DNA of 64,000 nucleotides from an uncultured Muribaculaceae bacterium (lineage in GTDB: Bacteria > Bacteroidota > Bacteroidia > Bacteroidales > Muribaculaceae), in assembly GCA_910584545.1 (NCBI GenBank), contig CAJUBC010000001.1, forward strand, positions 1 through 64,000. The letters run 5' to 3'. The position numbers and the translations under genes are program-made. Of the stretch, positions 51,224 to 58,848 are shown one piece after another (positions within the stretch are counted from its first letter, which is position 1; every line of letters starts with the position of its first letter). Below the pieces are notes generated by a model, which was given only the letters and a program-made list of their open reading frames with translations, did not search any database and was not told the origin of the DNA.

Positions 51224-53167
51224 TTAATCTTCAGGGATATATTTCATCTCAGCCGCCAGCGATAAAACCTCGCGGGCGATGGCCTCGGCATTCATGCCGC
51301 ATTCCTCGCGCAACTGGCCCACGCTCCCGTGTGTCACCCACCGGTCAGGCACTCCGAGACGGCGCACGGGCACTACGCATCCTTTCTCTGCCAGATATTC
51401 CGTCACCGCCGATCCGAAGCCGCCTTCCACAGCCCCGTCCTCTACAGTGACGATGGCTTTGCCGGCTCGGGCCACACGGTCGATGATTTCCGTGTCGAGG
51501 GGCTTTGCCCATACCATATCGTAATGGTCAGCCACTATCCCCTTCTCTTTTAACAACCCGAGAGCACGTTTTGCTTCTGCACCGATGGGGCCGAACGACA
51601 ATATCGCGACTTTGGAATCCTCGCTGACGCTCAGCTCCCTGCCTTTACCGGGCTCAAGTCTGTGCATCGGTGCGCTCATGTCGGCCTCTTCCGCTTTCCC
51701 CCGGGGATACCTTATGGCAAGGGGCGCGGGGAAATCCGCGGCGGTATAGAGCAGGTCGCGCAGTGTCGCGGCATCCATCGGCGAGGATACCGTCATTCCC
51801 GGAATCATACGCAGGAATGTTATGTCGTAAAGTCCATGATGCGTTATTCCGTCCTCACCTACCAGCCCTGCCCTGTCGATACAGAAAGTCACGGGGAGGC
51901 CCTGGATGGCCACGTCATGGATGATATTGTCGAGCCCACGTTGCAGGAACGAGGAGTAGACGGCTACGAACGGTTTCTTTCCCGCCGCGGCGAGTCCTCC
52001 GGCGAATGTCACCGCGTGCCCCTCGGAGATACCCACATCGAAGAAGCGGTCCGGAAAACGCATCATGCGGTTCATCGAGGTTCCCGCAGGCATGGCCGCG
52101 GTTATTCCGGTGATTTCCGGCCTTGTCTCGGCAAGCCCGACAAGCGTCTCGCCGAACACGTCCTGCCACAGAGGCTGGGCTCCCGCTTTTTTTATCCGCT
52201 CTCCCGTCACGGGGTCGAATTTACCCGGGGCATGCCATACAGGCGGATTCTCCTCGGCCGGCGCGAAGCCGTAACCTTTCCGGGTGTGGACATGGAGTAT
52301 GCGCGGCCCCTTCATCTCCTTTATGTCGCGCAGCACTTTCACCATCTTGGTGACATCGTTGCCGTTGAATGGTCCGAAGTATCTGATGTTCAGTCCGTCG
52401 AAGATGTTCTGCTGTCTCGATATAGCCGATTTCAAGGCATTGCTGAAGCGAAGCATGATTCCTTTCTTGCGCTCGTCGATGAGTCCGTGGCGCCTGCAGA
52501 AATTATATGCCCGGTAACGGAATCTGTTATATCGTTTTGTAGTGGTTATTTCCGACAGGTAATTATGAAGCGCGCCTACATTGCTGTCAATCGACATGTC
52601 GTTGTCGTTGAGCACAATCAGCAGGTTGTTCGGATTGTTCGACACGTTGTTCAGGCCCTCGAAGGCGAGTCCGTTGCTGATGGATGCGTCGCCGATGAAG
52701 GCCACGGTGTGTCGGTCCTCCTCGCCTGGCGTGTTCAGGTCGGCCACGGCCATGCCGAGTGCGGCGGATATGGAATTGCCGGCGTGACCGCATACGAATG
52801 TGTCATATTCGCTCTCGCGGGGGAAGGGGAACCCGCTGATACCCCCCTTGGTGCGCTGAGAGCGAAATGCCTCGCGCCGGCCGGTGAGCAGTTTGTGGGC
52901 GTATGCCTGATGTCCTACGTCGAAAACCAGACGGTCGCGGGGAGTGTCGAACACATAATGTATTGCCACGATCAGGTCCACCGCGCCCATGCTCGAGCCG
53001 AAATGTCCCGGATTCTGCGACAGATTCTCTATAAGATATTCACGTATCTCCCTGCACAGCTGTGGCAACTGCTCCACATTCAGCTTGCGCAGGTCCGCCG
53101 GGCTATCGATCGTCGGCAACAGCCGACCACGCGCCACCGGCAACGATTTATCTTCCTTCTCACTCAT
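51224..53167 (-). CDS. dxs: 1-deoxy-D-xylulose-5-phosphate synthase
   Basis: A 647-residue thiamine-diphosphate enzyme making DXP from pyruvate and glyceraldehyde 3-phosphate, the entry step of the MEP isoprenoid pathway. It has GHQAYAHKLLTGR, the region FVCGHAGNSISAALGMA, the TPP/Mg motif GDASISNGLAFEGLNN...NDND, ISEGHAVTFAGGLA with the catalytic glutamate, the transketolase pyrimidine domain (VYSSFLQRGLDNIIHDVAIQ) and the C-terminal domain. It belongs to the minus-strand operon after mlaE, mlaF and the small membrane gene. Confidence 0.96.
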   Translation of the reverse strand: MSEKEDKSLPVARGRLLPTIDSPADLRKLNVEQLPQLCREIREYLIENLSQNPGHFGSSMGAVDLIVAIHYVFDTPRDRLVFDVGHQAYAHKLLTGRREAFRSQRTKGGISGFPFPRESEYDTFVCGHAGNSISAALGMAVADLNTPGEEDRHTVAFIGDASISNGLAFEGLNNVSNNPNNLLIVLNDNDMSIDSNVGALHNYLSEITTTKRYNRFRYRAYNFCRRHGLIDERKKGIMLRFSNALKSAISRQQNIFDGLNIRYFGPFNGNDVTKMVKVLRDIKEMKGPRILHVHTRKGYGFAPAEENPPVWHAPGKFDPVTGERIKKAGAQPLWQDVFGETLVGLAETRPEITGITAAMPAGTSMNRMMRFPDRFFDVGISEGHAVTFAGGLAAAGKKPFVAVYSSFLQRGLDNIIHDVAIQGLPVTFCIDRAGLVGEDGITHHGLYDITFLRMIPGMTVSSPMDAATLRDLLYTAADFPAPLAIRYPRGKAEEADMSAPMHRLEPGKGRELSVSEDSKVAILSFGPIGAEAKRALGLLKEKGIVADHYDMVWAKPLDTEIIDRVARAGKAIVTVEDGAVEGGFGSAVTEYLAEKGCVVPVRRLGVPDRWVTHGSVGQLREECGMNAEAIAREVLSLAAEMKYIPED

Positions 53168-53176
53168 TTCTGTTTC

Positions 53177-53350
53177 TTATTCGCCCTTTCTGCCGTATCG
53201 CTTCCAGAGCGGCACGAACACTATTATCCCCGACATCACCACTATCAGTATATCCTTCAGTGTGAGCCCCTCCTTGGAGAGCAGCAGCCATGCAAGCCAT
53301 GCCCATACAGCTCCGAGAATCACGAATCCTGCCACCGCTCCCTTCTTCAT
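53177..53350 (-). CDS. Small two-helix membrane protein between mlaF and dxs
   Basis: A 57-residue frame: MKKGAVAGFVILGAVWAWLA, WLLL, a short loop (SKEGLTLKD), a second hydrophobic helix (ILIVVMSGIIVFVPLW), and a basic tail (KRYGRKGE). Its ATG overlaps the mlaF stop (ATGA) and its stop lies 9 nt before the dxs ATG, so it sits in the operon with coupled translation. Positive charges at both ends with two hydrophobic spans suggest an inner-membrane hairpin. No known family recognised; the tight packing argues for a real gene. Confidence 0.65.
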   Translation of the reverse strand: MKKGAVAGFVILGAVWAWLAWLLLSKEGLTLKDILIVVMSGIIVFVPLWKRYGRKGE

Positions 53351-54132
53351 CGCTTACCGGTCTCCTCTTCGTACTCACGCTCGAGAAACAGCTTGACCTC
53401 CTGGAACAGTTTCGAGGCGAACACGAAATCATTCAGGCTCCTGCTTTTGCTTCTGAAGATATTCTTGTCGTTTCCTATCCAGTCGCAGTGTCCCTTGTTG
53501 ATGAATACTATGTTTTCTCCGATGCCGAGCACGGAGTTCATATCATGGGTGTTGATGATCGTCGTGATGCCGTACTCATGCGTGATGTCGCTTAACAGCT
53601 CGTCGATCATTATCGAGGTCTTGGGGTCGAGTCCGGAATTGGGCTCGTCGCAGAAAAGATATTTCGGATTCAGCGCGATCGCCCTGGCTATGGCCACCCG
53701 CTTCTGCATACCTCCCGAAATCTCCGAGGGGAACTTGTCGTCGGCGTTCTCGAGGCCGACGCGCCTGATGCAGAAATGGGCGCGCTCGAGCTGTTCCTTG
53801 TGCGACAGAGGACTGAACATCTTCAGCGGGAACATCACGTTGCCGAGTACAGTCTCATTGTCGAAGAGCGCCGAGCCTTGGAACAGCATGCCGATTTCAG
53901 AGCGCAACTGTCGCTTCTGCGTCGTGTCGAGCGAACGGAACCGACGTCCGTCATACAGTATCTCCCCTTTCTCCGGAGTGAGCAGTCCGATCAGACACTT
54001 CATGAATACCGTCTTGCCCGATCCCGACTGACCTATGATGAGATTCGTCTTGCCGGAGTCGAAAGTGGCCGAGATGTTGTAAAGCACCTGCTGGCCGTCA
54101 AACCATTTGGATATATCTTTAGCCTCTATCAT
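53347..54132 (-). CDS. mlaF: MlaF-type lipid ABC transporter ATPase
   Basis: A 261-residue ABC ATPase. Walker A is GQSGSGKT, the signature ISGGMQKRVAIARAI, and Walker B LFCDEPNSGLD. ISGGMQKR is characteristic of the Mla/Ttg2A lipid-transport group. ATG 54132 overlaps the stop of the permease gene (ATGA), while the open frame further upstream lies inside mlaE and is not used. It works with MlaE and an MCE protein to move phospholipids between the inner and outer membrane and keep the outer leaflet asymmetric. The MCE partner may be the mlaD-like gene at 58849. Confidence 0.93.
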   Translation of the reverse strand: MIEAKDISKWFDGQQVLYNISATFDSGKTNLIIGQSGSGKTVFMKCLIGLLTPEKGEILYDGRRFRSLDTTQKRQLRSEIGMLFQGSALFDNETVLGNVMFPLKMFSPLSHKEQLERAHFCIRRVGLENADDKFPSEISGGMQKRVAIARAIALNPKYLFCDEPNSGLDPKTSIMIDELLSDITHEYGITTIINTHDMNSVLGIGENIVFINKGHCDWIGNDKNIFRSKSRSLNDFVFASKLFQEVKLFLEREYEEETGKR

Positions 54133-54875
54133 TGCAGCAGAAGTTGTGTCAGCACCACATCGGCGAGAAGAATGAGTATCGAGCTGGAGACGACCGCCTT
54201 TGTGCTCGCCTGACCGACCTCGAGGGCCCCTCCGTGGACGTAATAGCCATAATATGCCGCCACCGACGTGATGATAAAGCCGAAGACGAGCGATTTGATA
54301 AGACTGTACCAGACGTACCACTCGTTGAAGAACGACTGGATGCCGTAGATATACTGGTCCATGGTGATCATGGTGGTGAACTGAGCGATAAGCCCCCCGC
54401 CGAGCAGGCCCATGAACATCGACAGCACGCAGAGCACCGGGATGAACAGCACGAAGCCGACTATCTTGGGCAGCACTATGAAATTGGCCGAGTTGATGCC
54501 CATGATCTCTATGGCGTCTATCTGCTCGGTCACTCGCATGGTGCCTATCTCCGAGGCTATGTTGGACCCTACCTTTCCTGCGAGGATCAGCGACATCATC
54601 GTACAGGAGAACTCAAGGATAAGGATCTCGCGCGTGGCGAGTCCGGTGGCATACTTCGGTATGAGCGGTGACTCTATGTTGATTTTCATCTGGATACAGA
54701 TCACAGCTCCGATGAAGATCGATATGATCGTCACCAGAGGTATCGAGTCCACCCCGAGCTTGTAGATCTCCTTCACCAGACTCTTGAAGAATTCCCTCCA
54801 CTTTTCGGGGGCCTTGCAAACCTGAACCATGAATTCGCAATAGCGCCCCAGGGATTTTACAGAACTTACAAACAT
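54129..54875 (-). CDS. mlaE: MlaE-family lipid ABC transporter permease
   Basis: A 248-residue inner-membrane permease of the MlaE/YrbE family with about five transmembrane helices. Family marks include VIFIGA-like IISIFIGAVICIQM, ILEFSCTMMSLILAGKVGSNIASEIGTMRVTEQIDAIE (the conserved EIGTMRVTEQIDA cytoplasmic loop) and GLLGGGLIA. First gene of the minus-strand run mlaE-mlaF-small ORF-dxs-trkA-trkH-Fur. Its 5' leader contains a copy of the repeat motif found before mlaD (54954-54990). Confidence 0.94.
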   Translation of the reverse strand: MFVSSVKSLGRYCEFMVQVCKAPEKWREFFKSLVKEIYKLGVDSIPLVTIISIFIGAVICIQMKINIESPLIPKYATGLATREILILEFSCTMMSLILAGKVGSNIASEIGTMRVTEQIDAIEIMGINSANFIVLPKIVGFVLFIPVLCVLSMFMGLLGGGLIAQFTTMITMDQYIYGIQSFFNEWYVWYSLIKSLVFGFIITSVAAYYGYYVHGGALEVGQASTKAVVSSSILILLADVVLTQLLLQ

Positions 54876-54953
54876 AACGGTCTGTTAATATCACAATTGC
54901 AGCAGATTATCCGAAAACTTGATTTTATGATTCGGTTTTCAGAATCAGCACTC

Positions 54954-54990
54954 AGACCCTTTCCCACAAAAGTGTTAACGCAGGGGTCTT
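54954..54990 (-). repeat. 37-nt AGACCC...GGGTCT element, copy A, in the mlaE leader
   Basis: The plus strand reads AGACCCTTTTCCCACAAAAG then TGTTAACGCAGGGGTCT. It has imperfect terminal inverted repeats (AGACCC/GGGGTCT) and a GTTAAC core. Near-identical copies B and C lie at 58512-58547 and 58810-58843. In mlaE sense the order is CCCCTGCGTTAACA, T run, TGGGAA, GGGTCT, as in copy C before mlaD. Confidence 0.8.
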
Positions 54991-55018
54991 AATAAATTTT
55001 TAGGCCGAAACCCAGCGC

Positions 55019-55026
55019 AAAGTTAA
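55019..55026 (-). promoter_or_regulatory. Candidate -7 box for the mlaE operon
   Basis: TAACTTTG on the minus strand, about 145 nt before mlaE. No ideal -33 element at 20 nt. It overlaps the divergent udk promoter region. Confidence 0.4.
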
Positions 55027-55034
55027 TAAAAAAT

Positions 55035-55066
55035 TTGGTGACATTTTTAGTTTTTAGTAATTTTGT
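55035..55066 (+). promoter_or_regulatory. Bacteroidota-type promoter for the udk operon
   Basis: TTTG at 55035-55038, exactly 20 nt, then TAATTTTG at 55059-55066; leader of about 100 nt to udk. Confidence 0.75.
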
Positions 55067-55174
55067 GCGTAATAAGCCCAATCCGCGGCGTCGGGTCCCC
55101 TGTTCGTATGTTTTCATCCGGATGTTTTCAGGGGCGTTGGCGGGAGGCCGCACACCAATCAGGTCGAGACAGAT

Positions 55175-55801
55175 ATGCTTGTAATAGGAATAGCGGGTGG
55201 CACCGGATCCGGAAAAACCACGGTGGTCAGGAAAATAATCGAGAGTCTTCCACAGGACGAGGTAGCGGTGATGCCGCAGGATTGTTATTATAAGGACAAC
55301 CGTCACATTCCTCTGGAGGAACGCCTCAAGATGAACTACGATGAACCGGCCTCGATCGAGTGGACGCTGCTCACCCGACAGCTCGGGGAGCTGAAGGAGG
55401 GACGTACGGTCAACATGCCGACCTACGATTTCATCACCTGCTCCCGTATGAAGGAGACCGTTACCGTCAATCCCAAGGAGGTCGTTGTGGTGGAAGGCAT
55501 CCTGGTGCTCACCGACAAGTCGCTGCGCGACATGATGGACGTGAAGGTGTTTGTCGACGCCGATGCCGACGAGCGCCTTATCCGCGTGATCCACCGCGAC
55601 TGTATCGAGCGCGGGCGCACTCCGCAGATGGTCATCGACCGTTATGTGGAGACCCTCAAGCCGATGCATGAGCTCTACATCGAGCCTTCCAAACGCTATG
55701 CCGACCTTATCGTGCCTCAGGGAGGACACAACAACGTAGCCATCAAACTCCTCACCGATTATATAAGAAGTCTTCTCAACCCCTCACCGTGCAATTGCTG
55801 A
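55175..55801 (+). CDS. udk: Uridine kinase
   Basis: A 208-residue pyrimidine-nucleoside kinase (uridine/cytidine to UMP/CMP). Walker A is GGTGSGKT at the N-terminus; the substrate region has DCYYKD and [11 protein letters not shown], then YDFITCSR; the lid region has [18 protein letters not shown] and [12 protein letters not shown]. It opens a plus-strand operon with lptB and the amidase (spacings of 4 nt and an immediate junction). Confidence 0.95.
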   Translation: MLVIGIAGGTGSGKTTVVRKIIESLPQDEVAVMPQDCYYKDNRHIPLEERLKMNYDEPASIEWTLLTRQLGELKEGRTVNMPTYDFITCSRMKETVTVNPKEVVVVEGILVLTDKSLRDMMDVKVFVDADADERLIRVIHRDCIERGRTPQMVIDRYVETLKPMHELYIEPSKRYADLIVPQGGHNNVAIKLLTDYIRSLLNPSPCNC

Positions 55802-55805
55802 CACC

Positions 55806-56747
55806 ATGAAGTTGTTTCCGCTGCATAGAAAGAGAATCAATCCCCGTCGCGACGGCGGAGAACACCCCCGCTCGCTCACTCCGGAGGAGGAACGCGACCT
55901 CGAGGGACTCCCGGTGCCCGACATGCAGGAACTCGACATCGATGCTGTGGAGACCGTTCCGGAACCGGAGGGGGAAGTTAAGGTTGAGGAAGAGGTCGAG
56001 GTTCCTGAAAGGGGGGTGCTCCGCACCGAGAACCTTGTCAAGAAATATGGCAAACGCACCGTCGCCAACAAGGTGTCGATCAATGTCACCCAGGGAGAGA
56101 TAGTCGGTCTGCTCGGTCCTAACGGTGCCGGAAAGACCACTACTTTCTATATGACTGTCGGACTGATCACACCTAACGAGGGCCGTGTATTCATAGATGA
56201 CGTCGACATCACCGGACTGCCGGTCTACAAGCGCGCGCAGCGCGGCATCAGCTACCTGCCGCAGGAGGCTTCGGTGTTCCGCACCCTCACCGTCGAGAAC
56301 AATATCCGCGCCATCCTCGAGATGACCGACACCTCCGCCGAGTACCAGAAGGAAAAACTCGAGCAGCTTATCCGAGAGTTCAAGCTCGAGAAAGTGCGCC
56401 ACAATCTCGGCAACAATCTCTCCGGAGGAGAACGCAGGCGCACCGAGATAGCGCGCTGTCTGGCAATCAACCCGAAATTCATCATGCTCGACGAACCCTT
56501 CGCGGCCGTCGATCCTATCGCCGTGGAGGATATCCAGTCTGTGGTCTATCACCTGAAGGAACGCAACATCGGCGTGCTTATCACTGACCATAAGGCAGAT
56601 TCGATTCTCGGTATCACCGACCGCGCGTACATGCTCTTCGAGGGAAAGGTGCTTTTCCAGGGGAGCAGCGAGGAACTGGTAGCCAATCCGATAGTCCGTG
56701 AGAAATATCTCGGACAGGACTTTGTATTCACACGTAAAAAATTCTGA
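55806..56747 (+). CDS. lptB: LPS-export ABC ATPase LptB with N-terminal acidic extension
   Basis: A 313-residue ATPase of the lipopolysaccharide export complex. The core from about residue 72 ([20 protein letters not shown]) holds Walker A GPNGAGKT with Lys110, [18 protein letters not shown], the signature [15 protein letters not shown], Walker [14 protein letters not shown], and the switch His in LITDHKA. LptB is usually about 240 residues; here about 70 extra residues precede it, first basic ([12 protein letters not shown]) then acidic (VEEEVEVPE). No internal ATG near residue 72 offers a normal start, so the extension is probably real. Partners LptF/G-type permease: 41496. Confidence 0.93.
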   Translation: MKLFPLHRKRINPRRDGGEHPRSLTPEEERDLEGLPVPDMQELDIDAVETVPEPEGEVKVEEEVEVPERGVLRTENLVKKYGKRTVANKVSINVTQGEIVGLLGPNGAGKTTTFYMTVGLITPNEGRVFIDDVDITGLPVYKRAQRGISYLPQEASVFRTLTVENNIRAILEMTDTSAEYQKEKLEQLIREFKLEKVRHNLGNNLSGGERRRTEIARCLAINPKFIMLDEPFAAVDPIAVEDIQSVVYHLKERNIGVLITDHKADSILGITDRAYMLFEGKVLFQGSSEELVANPIVREKYLGQDFVFTRKKF

Positions 56748-58496
56748 ATGAGCAGTACCATGCGATATATATCTAAATTGTTGTTTGTAGCGGGGATTCT
56801 GCTCCTCGCGCTTCCTGTTTCAGGGGCCCGCGAAGAGAGACACCCCTTCACGCTGGTGATCGACGCCGGCCATGGCGGACACGATGTCGGAGCTGTCGAC
56901 AACGGAGCGCGCGAGAAGGATATCAATCTCGGAGTCGCCACCAGGCTCAGGAATCTCATTGAGAAAAAGCTCAAGAACGTCAAGGTGGTGATGACCCGCG
57001 ACGACGACACTTTCGTCAGTCTGCAGGACCGGGCAAACATCGCGAACCGCAATCATGGCAATCTCTTTCTCTCGATCCATACCAACTCGGTCGACAAATC
57101 CAACCGCAACCGCGCGAGTGTGGCGGGATCTTCGGTCTATGCCCTCGGTCTTCATAAGGATGACAATAATCTGCGGGTGGCACGCCGTGAGAACTCGGTG
57201 ATCGAGCTTGAAAGTGACTATCAGCAGAAATACAGCGGCTTCGACCCCTCGAAAGATGAGTCTTACATCATTTTCGAGATGGCGCAGAAGAAGAACCTCG
57301 GCCAAAGCCTGAAATTCGCATCGATGGCACAGAAGCAGCTTGTCGCGAACGCCGGACGGGCTGACCGAGGAGTGAAGCAGGCCGGTTTCTGGGTACTGTG
57401 GGCCACTTCGATGCCCTCGGTGCTGGTTGAACTCGATTTCATCTGCAATCCTGCGAGCGCCAGGTTCATGAACTCCGACGAGGGAAGGGAGAAACTGGCA
57501 CAATCGCTGTTCAATGCGGTGGAGGATTACGTGGAGCACTACAACAACGGCACCGCATCCATCCTTCCTGCCAAGAAAACGAATGAAGAAAAAACTGCCG
57601 CAACCCCTGCTGCCCCGGTAAAGAATACTACCGTCGGCAAAAAGAATACGGTGTCGACCGGCGAACCGGGCACCGGAAGCTCTCGTAAGAAAGATAAGAA
57701 GAGCGATTCTCGCAAGAACAAGAAGAAGAAAAAGAAATCGTCAGCAAAGGAGAAACCGGTTGCCGCCGTCACATCCGCCGTTGCCGAGGAAACTGAAGAT
57801 GATGTGCCGGTGCTCGCCTCGGCGGCTCGTTCACGCGCGAAGCGCGACGACAAGGCTCCCGCCGTAGCCGACAGTCCCCGTCAGTACCGCGCAGGCGGTG
57901 GTGCCCGCCGCCGCAGGTCGACCGCAGCCCGCAAAATCTCCGACAGCCGCGTGGTCGAGACTGAATCCATTCTTCTGCTCTCAGAGAATACCACGAAGTC
58001 CGGAGATGACGCCTCTGGAATTGCCGCAGCCGGGCAGAATGCGGGGAAAAGCCTCATCGCCGCTGCGGAAGCCGGACATGATAACGCCGAAGCGTCGCGA
58101 CAGGGCAACATGAAGGATTCCAAAGCCAACGGCGACAAGGAGAAAGCCGCAAGGAAGAAAGATAGGAAATCTTCCGCCGAAAGGAAAGGCCAGAAGTGTT
58201 TCGTCGTCAAGAGCACCGGTGCCGTGCTTGCATCCGCCGGAGAGACTTCCGCCGGCTTCAAGGTGAGGAACGAGAAGATCAAAACCGTCTACAAGATTCA
58301 GGTCCTTGCCTCAAGCGACCGCCTTATGGAGAACAATCCGCAGTTCTGCGGTCTAAAGCCCATCAAGGCCTTCAAGGAAAACAACATGTACAAGTATACT
58401 TACGGTGAGTCGGAAAACCGGAGGGAGATCGAGAAGATGCTCCTCGACGTGAAGTCGAAGATTCCGGATGCCTTCATCATCATAAGCAGGAAATAA
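56748..58496 (+). CDS. N-acetylmuramoyl-L-alanine amidase with long linker and SPOR-like end
   Basis: A 582-residue peptidoglycan amidase. A signal peptide occupies residues 1-26. The Amidase_3 domain follows with VIDAGHGGHDVGAVDNGAREKDIN (zinc ligand His and Glu), LFLSIHTNSVDK (second zinc His) and LVELDFICNP with the catalytic glutamate. From residue about 280 there is a long Lys/Ala/Ser-rich linker (SSRKKDKKSDSRKNKKKKKK) up to about 515, and a C-terminal SPOR-like domain (VYKIQVLASS...YKYTYGESENRREIEKML) that would bind denuded glycan at division sites. The linker is unusually long and charged. It begins directly after lptB; downstream is the structured repeat pair. Confidence 0.9.
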   Translation: MSSTMRYISKLLFVAGILLLALPVSGAREERHPFTLVIDAGHGGHDVGAVDNGAREKDINLGVATRLRNLIEKKLKNVKVVMTRDDDTFVSLQDRANIANRNHGNLFLSIHTNSVDKSNRNRASVAGSSVYALGLHKDDNNLRVARRENSVIELESDYQQKYSGFDPSKDESYIIFEMAQKKNLGQSLKFASMAQKQLVANAGRADRGVKQAGFWVLWATSMPSVLVELDFICNPASARFMNSDEGREKLAQSLFNAVEDYVEHYNNGTASILPAKKTNEEKTAATPAAPVKNTTVGKKNTVSTGEPGTGSSRKKDKKSDSRKNKKKKKKSSAKEKPVAAVTSAVAEETEDDVPVLASAARSRAKRDDKAPAVADSPRQYRAGGGARRRRSTAARKISDSRVVETESILLLSENTTKSGDDASGIAAAGQNAGKSLIAAAEAGHDNAEASRQGNMKDSKANGDKEKAARKKDRKSSAERKGQKCFVVKSTGAVLASAGETSAGFKVRNEKIKTVYKIQVLASSDRLMENNPQFCGLKPIKAFKENNMYKYTYGESENRREIEKMLLDVKSKIPDAFIIISRK

Positions 58497-58511
58497 CTAT
58501 CGAAACGTCTA

Positions 58512-58650
58512 AGACCCCTTCCCATAAAAAATGTTAACACAGGGGTCGCAGATTTCGGTCAGGTTCGGCCTTGCAGGAGAAGGAGCATAGCGGGCTATGT
58601 GACTGAACCAAAAGGTCGAAGATGGCCGGAAGCTGCGAGTCAAGGGGTCT
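58512..58650 (+). repeat. Repeat unit B: long stem-loop with AGACCCCTT ends
   Basis: Terminal 9-bp inverted repeats AGACCCCTT (58512-58520) and AAGGGGTCT (58642-58650) enclose arms 58547-58572 and 58612-58637 (20 of 26 pair, 23 with G.U) and the apical hairpin CATAG-CGGG-CTATG (58586-58599), flanked by GGAG and TGACTGA. Confidence 0.75.
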
Positions 58651-58705
58651 GGTATAAAATTAACAGAATATTAATTATTAAAAATGCTTTTCATAAAAAT
58701 GATAT

Positions 58706-58843
58706 AACCGTAGTCCGTCCGCTTTTTGCGCATCTCAGCCAAGTCGCGTCGGTCACGATGCCCGCATCGCTCCCTCCTTAACTTGCTGACCTGCATCAAA
58801 AATCGGCCGCCCCTGCGTTAACATTTTTTATGGGAAGGGGTCT
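58706..58843 (-). repeat. Repeat unit C: homologous stem-loop in inverted orientation
   Basis: On the minus strand the terminal motif (58843-58810) is nearly identical to unit B. The arms (CCGATTTTTGATGC and the complement of CGCAAAAAGCGG) enclose the hairpin CGATG-CGGG-CATCG (58769-58756), again flanked by GGAG and TGACCGA. The distal end has lost the GGGGTCT repeat, so the left boundary is approximate. Confidence 0.7.
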
Positions 58844-58848
58844 TAATC

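Larger units (their letters stand above)
58497..58848. repeat. Intergenic inverted pair of homologous structured repeat units
   Basis: No gene lies here. Two homologous units face each other: unit B (58512-58650, plus) and unit C (about 58706-58843, minus), separated by an AT-rich spacer. Both start with AGACCCCTTCCCATAAAA and a GTTAAC core, and contain long imperfect arms around a hairpin with conserved CGGG loop. Confidence 0.8.

Noticed and set aside
51662..54031. 789-residue plus-strand frame across dxs and mlaF
   Set aside because: Antisense shadow of dxs, the small membrane gene and mlaF, all with clear family motifs; the antisense product has no recognisable domain.
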